A stretch of 64,000 nucleotides of DNA, from assembly GCA_009684515.1 (NCBI GenBank), contig WKKS01000001.1, forward strand, positions 62,001 through 126,000, written 5' to 3'. Shown here piece by piece: positions 61,584 through 64,000 of the stretch. Position numbers and translations under genes: made by a program. Below the pieces are notes generated by a model. That model saw only the letters and a program-made list of their open reading frames with translations. It was not told where the DNA came from and made no database searches. This DNA is from Geobacter sp. GTDB lineage: Bacteria; Desulfobacterota; Desulfuromonadia; Geobacterales; Pseudopelobacteraceae. How positions within the stretch are numbered: the first letter of the stretch is position 1; the number at the start of each line of letters is the position of its first letter.

Positions 61584-63026
61584 TCACCAGGCACAACAGA
61601 CATTCTGCTCCCTGGCGGCCTTGGTTTCATCCAGCCTGCCGACCGGAGTGGTCACCGGCGCGTCGTGCAGCAGCTGTGGGTTGCTTTCGGCAGTTATGGC
61701 GGCCTCGATCATAACTTCGATAAAGGCATCCATTGTGGCCTTGCTCTCGGTCTCGGTCGGCTCGATCATGATCGCTTCCTTGACAATCAGCGGGAAGTAA
61801 ACCGTAGGGGGATGATAACCCTTGTCAATCAGGAACTTTGCAATATCAATGGCATGCACGCCATGTTCCAGCTGTTTGCTTGCAGAAAAAACGCACTCAT
61901 GCATGCAGGTCATATCGTAGGGCAGGTCGTAGTAGGCCTTGAGCCGTTCCTTGATATAGTTGGCGTTCAGCACCGCCTGCTCGGAAACCTGAATCAGCCC
62001 TTCCCGTCCCAGCATGATGATGTAGGCATAAGCCCTGGCCATGATCGAAAAATTACCGAAGAAATTGGCCGTTCGCCCGATGGAAGTGGAACACTGCTCT
62101 GACAGCAGGAATTTCCCGTCGTCGTCCATGACGATGCGCGGTTGCGGCAGAAATGGAATCAGCGACTTTTTGACTCCAACGGGACCGGAACCGGGACCGC
62201 CGCCGCCATGGGGAGTACCGAACGTTTTGTGCAGGTTGACGTGGATTACGTCAAAACCGACATCACCCGGTTTGACCTTGCCCATGATCGCATTCAGGTT
62301 GGCGCCGTCATAGTACATCAACGCATCGTGACTGTGGGCGATGTCGCTGATTTCCTTGATGTGCGGGTTGAAGAGCCCGAGCGTGTTGGGGCAGGTCATC
62401 ATGACCGCCGCGACTTCGTCGTTCATCGCTTTTTTGAAAAGCTCGATATCCATATCGCCGTAGGATGCGGTTGGAACAGTGATAATCTCGTAACCGGCAA
62501 TGGCGGCCGAGGCAGGATTTGTGCCGTGTGATGAATCCGGCACCACCACGTACTTTTTCTTATTGCCCTTGGCGCGGTGGTAGGCGGAGATCAGCAGAAT
62601 GCCGGTCATCTCGCCATGGGCGCCCGCCAGCGGCTGGGTCGTAACTTCGTCCATGCCGGTGATATCGGCCAGCATCTGCCCCAGATCATACAGCATTCCC
62701 AGATTTCCCTGGCAGAAGTCCACGCCGCCCGGCAGCAGCGCCGTCATGGGGTGGAACGAAGCAAACAGGGCAGCCGAGTTTTCCAGCACCTTGGCGTTGT
62801 ATTTCATGGTGCAGGAACCGAGCGGATAAAAGTTGGTATCCAGCGAGTAATTGCGACGCGACAGATTGGTGAAATGCCGCACCAGATCCAGTTCGGACAT
62901 TTCCGGCAGAGCGGCCGATTCCTTGCGCAGCAGGTTTTCAGGCAGAGCGGCGGCAGCGGGCACATCAGAAAGCGGCAGCTTTACGCCCCGACGTCCGGCT
63001 ACGGATTGTTCATAGATCAATTGCAT
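61584..63026 (-). CDS. gcvPB: Glycine dehydrogenase (decarboxylating) subunit 2
   Basis: A 480-residue pyridoxal-phosphate subunit of the split P-protein of the glycine cleavage system. PLP-lysine is in [22 protein letters not shown] near residue 265. The N-terminal part has [14 protein letters not shown] and [13 protein letters not shown]. Together with GcvPA it decarboxylates glycine and passes the aminomethyl group to the H protein. The start overlaps the gcvPA stop by 10 bases. Confidence 0.95.
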   Translation of the reverse strand: MQLIYEQSVAGRRGVKLPLSDVPAAAALPENLLRKESAALPEMSELDLVRHFTNLSRRNYSLDTNFYPLGSCTMKYNAKVLENSAALFASFHPMTALLPGGVDFCQGNLGMLYDLGQMLADITGMDEVTTQPLAGAHGEMTGILLISAYHRAKGNKKKYVVVPDSSHGTNPASAAIAGYEIITVPTASYGDMDIELFKKAMNDEVAAVMMTCPNTLGLFNPHIKEISDIAHSHDALMYYDGANLNAIMGKVKPGDVGFDVIHVNLHKTFGTPHGGGGPGSGPVGVKKSLIPFLPQPRIVMDDDGKFLLSEQCSTSIGRTANFFGNFSIMARAYAYIIMLGREGLIQVSEQAVLNANYIKERLKAYYDLPYDMTCMHECVFSASKQLEHGVHAIDIAKFLIDKGYHPPTVYFPLIVKEAIMIEPTETESKATMDAFIEVMIEAAITAESNPQLLHDAPVTTPVGRLDETKAAREQNVCCAW

Positions 63027-64000
63027 ACAGCCACCCCCAACTCCCTGACCAAACGGTCGATCTCTTTCTTGGAACGCTTTTCGGTCACGGTCACAACCAG
63101 GCAGTTATCAGAGTCCTGATAGTACTGACCAAGTGGAACTCCAGCCACAATATCTTTCTTGAGCAATTCCGCCACAACCAGATCGGCGGACTTTGGAAGA
63201 AATACCGTAAACTCGTTGAAGGTTGAAGCGCTCTGCAGGACGGTTACTCCCGGTATGCCGGTCAGTTGTGACTTGGCATATTCAGCCTTGTCGCGATTCA
63301 GGCGCGCCATATCAACCAGCCCCTGCCTGCCGACCGAGGAAAGGAAGATCAGGCCGCGCAGGGCGCACAAACCCTGGTTACTGCAGATATTTGAGGTGGC
63401 CTTGTGGCGCTTTATATGCTGTTCACGGGCCTGCAGGGTCAGCACGAAACCTCTTCGTCCCTGCTTATCCACCGTCTCACCGATGATGCGGCCGGGCATG
63501 TTGCGGATGTAGGTTTTTTTGGCTGCGATAAAGCCGAACGACGGGCCGCCAAATGAGAGCGGATTGCCCAGACTTTGGCCATCACCAACCGTAATATCTA
63601 CTCCCATCTCGCCCGGAGTTGCCAAAAGGCCCAGCGATATCGGATAAACCGAAGCGATCAGGAGAGCATCCACGGCATGGATCTGCTGAGCCAGCGCACT
63701 GAAATCGTCCACACAACCGAAGAAATTGGGATTTTGCACCAGCACTGCCGCCACGCTTTCATCAAGCATCCCAATCAGTTCGGCACGATTAAGCATGCCG
63801 TCCAGGGGGGCGATTTCGACCACTTCCACATCCAGGTTGTAAAGATAGGTTTTCAATACCTGACGTGAGAACGGATTTACGCAACCATCGATAATGATCT
63901 TGTTGCGGCCGGTCACGCGCAGCGCCATCATGGCCGCTTCGGCGCAGGCAGTTCCGCCATCGTACAGCGAGGCGTTGGAAACATCCATGCCGGTCAAGCG
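63017..64000 (-). CDS. gcvPA: Glycine dehydrogenase (decarboxylating) subunit 1, 5' end outside window
   Basis: About 327 residues of a protein that normally has about 445. An in-frame ATG at 63997 is internal: the preceding N-terminal 110-120 residues lie beyond the window edge. [44 protein letters not shown] and RTNICSNQ-like [14 protein letters not shown] are typical of the N-terminal subunit. Downstream gcvPB overlaps. gcvT and gcvH are expected just outside. Confidence 0.93.
   Translation of the reverse strand, partial: RLTGMDVSNASLYDGGTACAEAAMMALRVTGRNKIIIDGCVNPFSRQVLKTYLYNLDVEVVEIAPLDGMLNRAELIGMLDESVAAVLVQNPNFFGCVDDFSALAQQIHAVDALLIASVYPISLGLLATPGEMGVDITVGDGQSLGNPLSFGGPSFGFIAAKKTYIRNMPGRIIGETVDKQGRRGFVLTLQAREQHIKRHKATSNICSNQGLCALRGLIFLSSVGRQGLVDMARLNRDKAEYAKSQLTGIPGVTVLQSASTFNEFTVFLPKSADLVVAELLKKDIVAGVPLGQYYQDSDNCLVVTVTEKRSKKEIDRLVRELGVAVCN

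Noticed and set aside
63017..63997. Complete gcvPA starting at the ATG at 63997
   Set aside because: The protein would lack about 115 conserved N-terminal residues; the frame simply continues past the window edge.

Overview
This window looks like a stretch of a Gram-negative chromosome from the Desulfuromonadales/Geobacterales (Geobacter, Trichlorobacter or Pelobacter propionicus type). The reasons are the gene order pheA-tyrA-aroA-cmk-ispH-rpsA-ihfB, a DUF4388 (PATAN) protein, many orphan PAS/Cache kinases and receivers, a secreted c-type cytochrome of the P460 type, clostridial-type small ferredoxin, ApgM-type phosphoglycerate mutase, split glycine dehydrogenase (GcvPA/GcvPB) and a molybdenum/tungsten-type riboswitch. 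This is inferred from gene content; no 16S gene is present.

Layout. 1-1256: rimI and the 5' part of pyrK, on the minus strand. 1375-5795: a marR-tolC-emrA-emrB drug-efflux operon. 5828-7600: a two-gene tungstate-type ABC transporter behind a riboswitch-like leader and a terminator; no binding-protein gene is present. 7603-11937: a GspE-type ATPase, a small membrane protein and a PAS hybrid kinase. 12221-15919: a MoxR / DUF58 / transglutaminase operon. 16566-20571: a tandem-Cache kinase with its NtrC-type regulator, then a lone receiver. 20622-26831 (minus): a periplasmic seven-blade WD40 protein, apgM, pyrG, kdsB, a receiver/coiled-coil protein and a P460 cytochrome. 27024-31648 (plus): a compact operon with mostly overlapping or abutting genes, comEB-nrdR-ribD-ribE-ribBA-queH-DUF2905. 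31713-33391: a 55-residue ferredoxin and acetate kinase. 33469-38571: tRNA modification genes truD and trmL, then serA, lgt, ferritin and a DUF1450-like protein. 38672-43303: small zinc/redox and membrane proteins and the DUF4388 protein. 43464-47361: purine permease, two PilZ proteins and a DUF445 protein. 47470-54495: tRNA-Leu and the ihfB-rpsA-ispH-cmk-aroA-tyrA-pheA cluster. 54648-58694: HD and EAL/HDOD proteins, a PP-loop tRNA thiolase-like enzyme and a YfbR-like nucleotidase. 58695-60336: a small accessory patch with a broken toxin, its intact antitoxin and a MerB-like protein. 60337-64000: dGTPase-family protein and the two glycine dehydrogenase subunits.

Most of the window is housekeeping. 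The parts most worth a second look are the decayed toxin next to an intact antitoxin, the MerB homologue in which the catalytic aspartate position is valine, the riboswitch-led tungstate transporter without its binding protein, a DUF58 gene whose conserved N-terminus has no ordinary start codon, and a run of very small membrane/cysteine-rich genes at 40850-41194. I found no convincing CRISPR array, complete insertion sequence, prophage or large new system.
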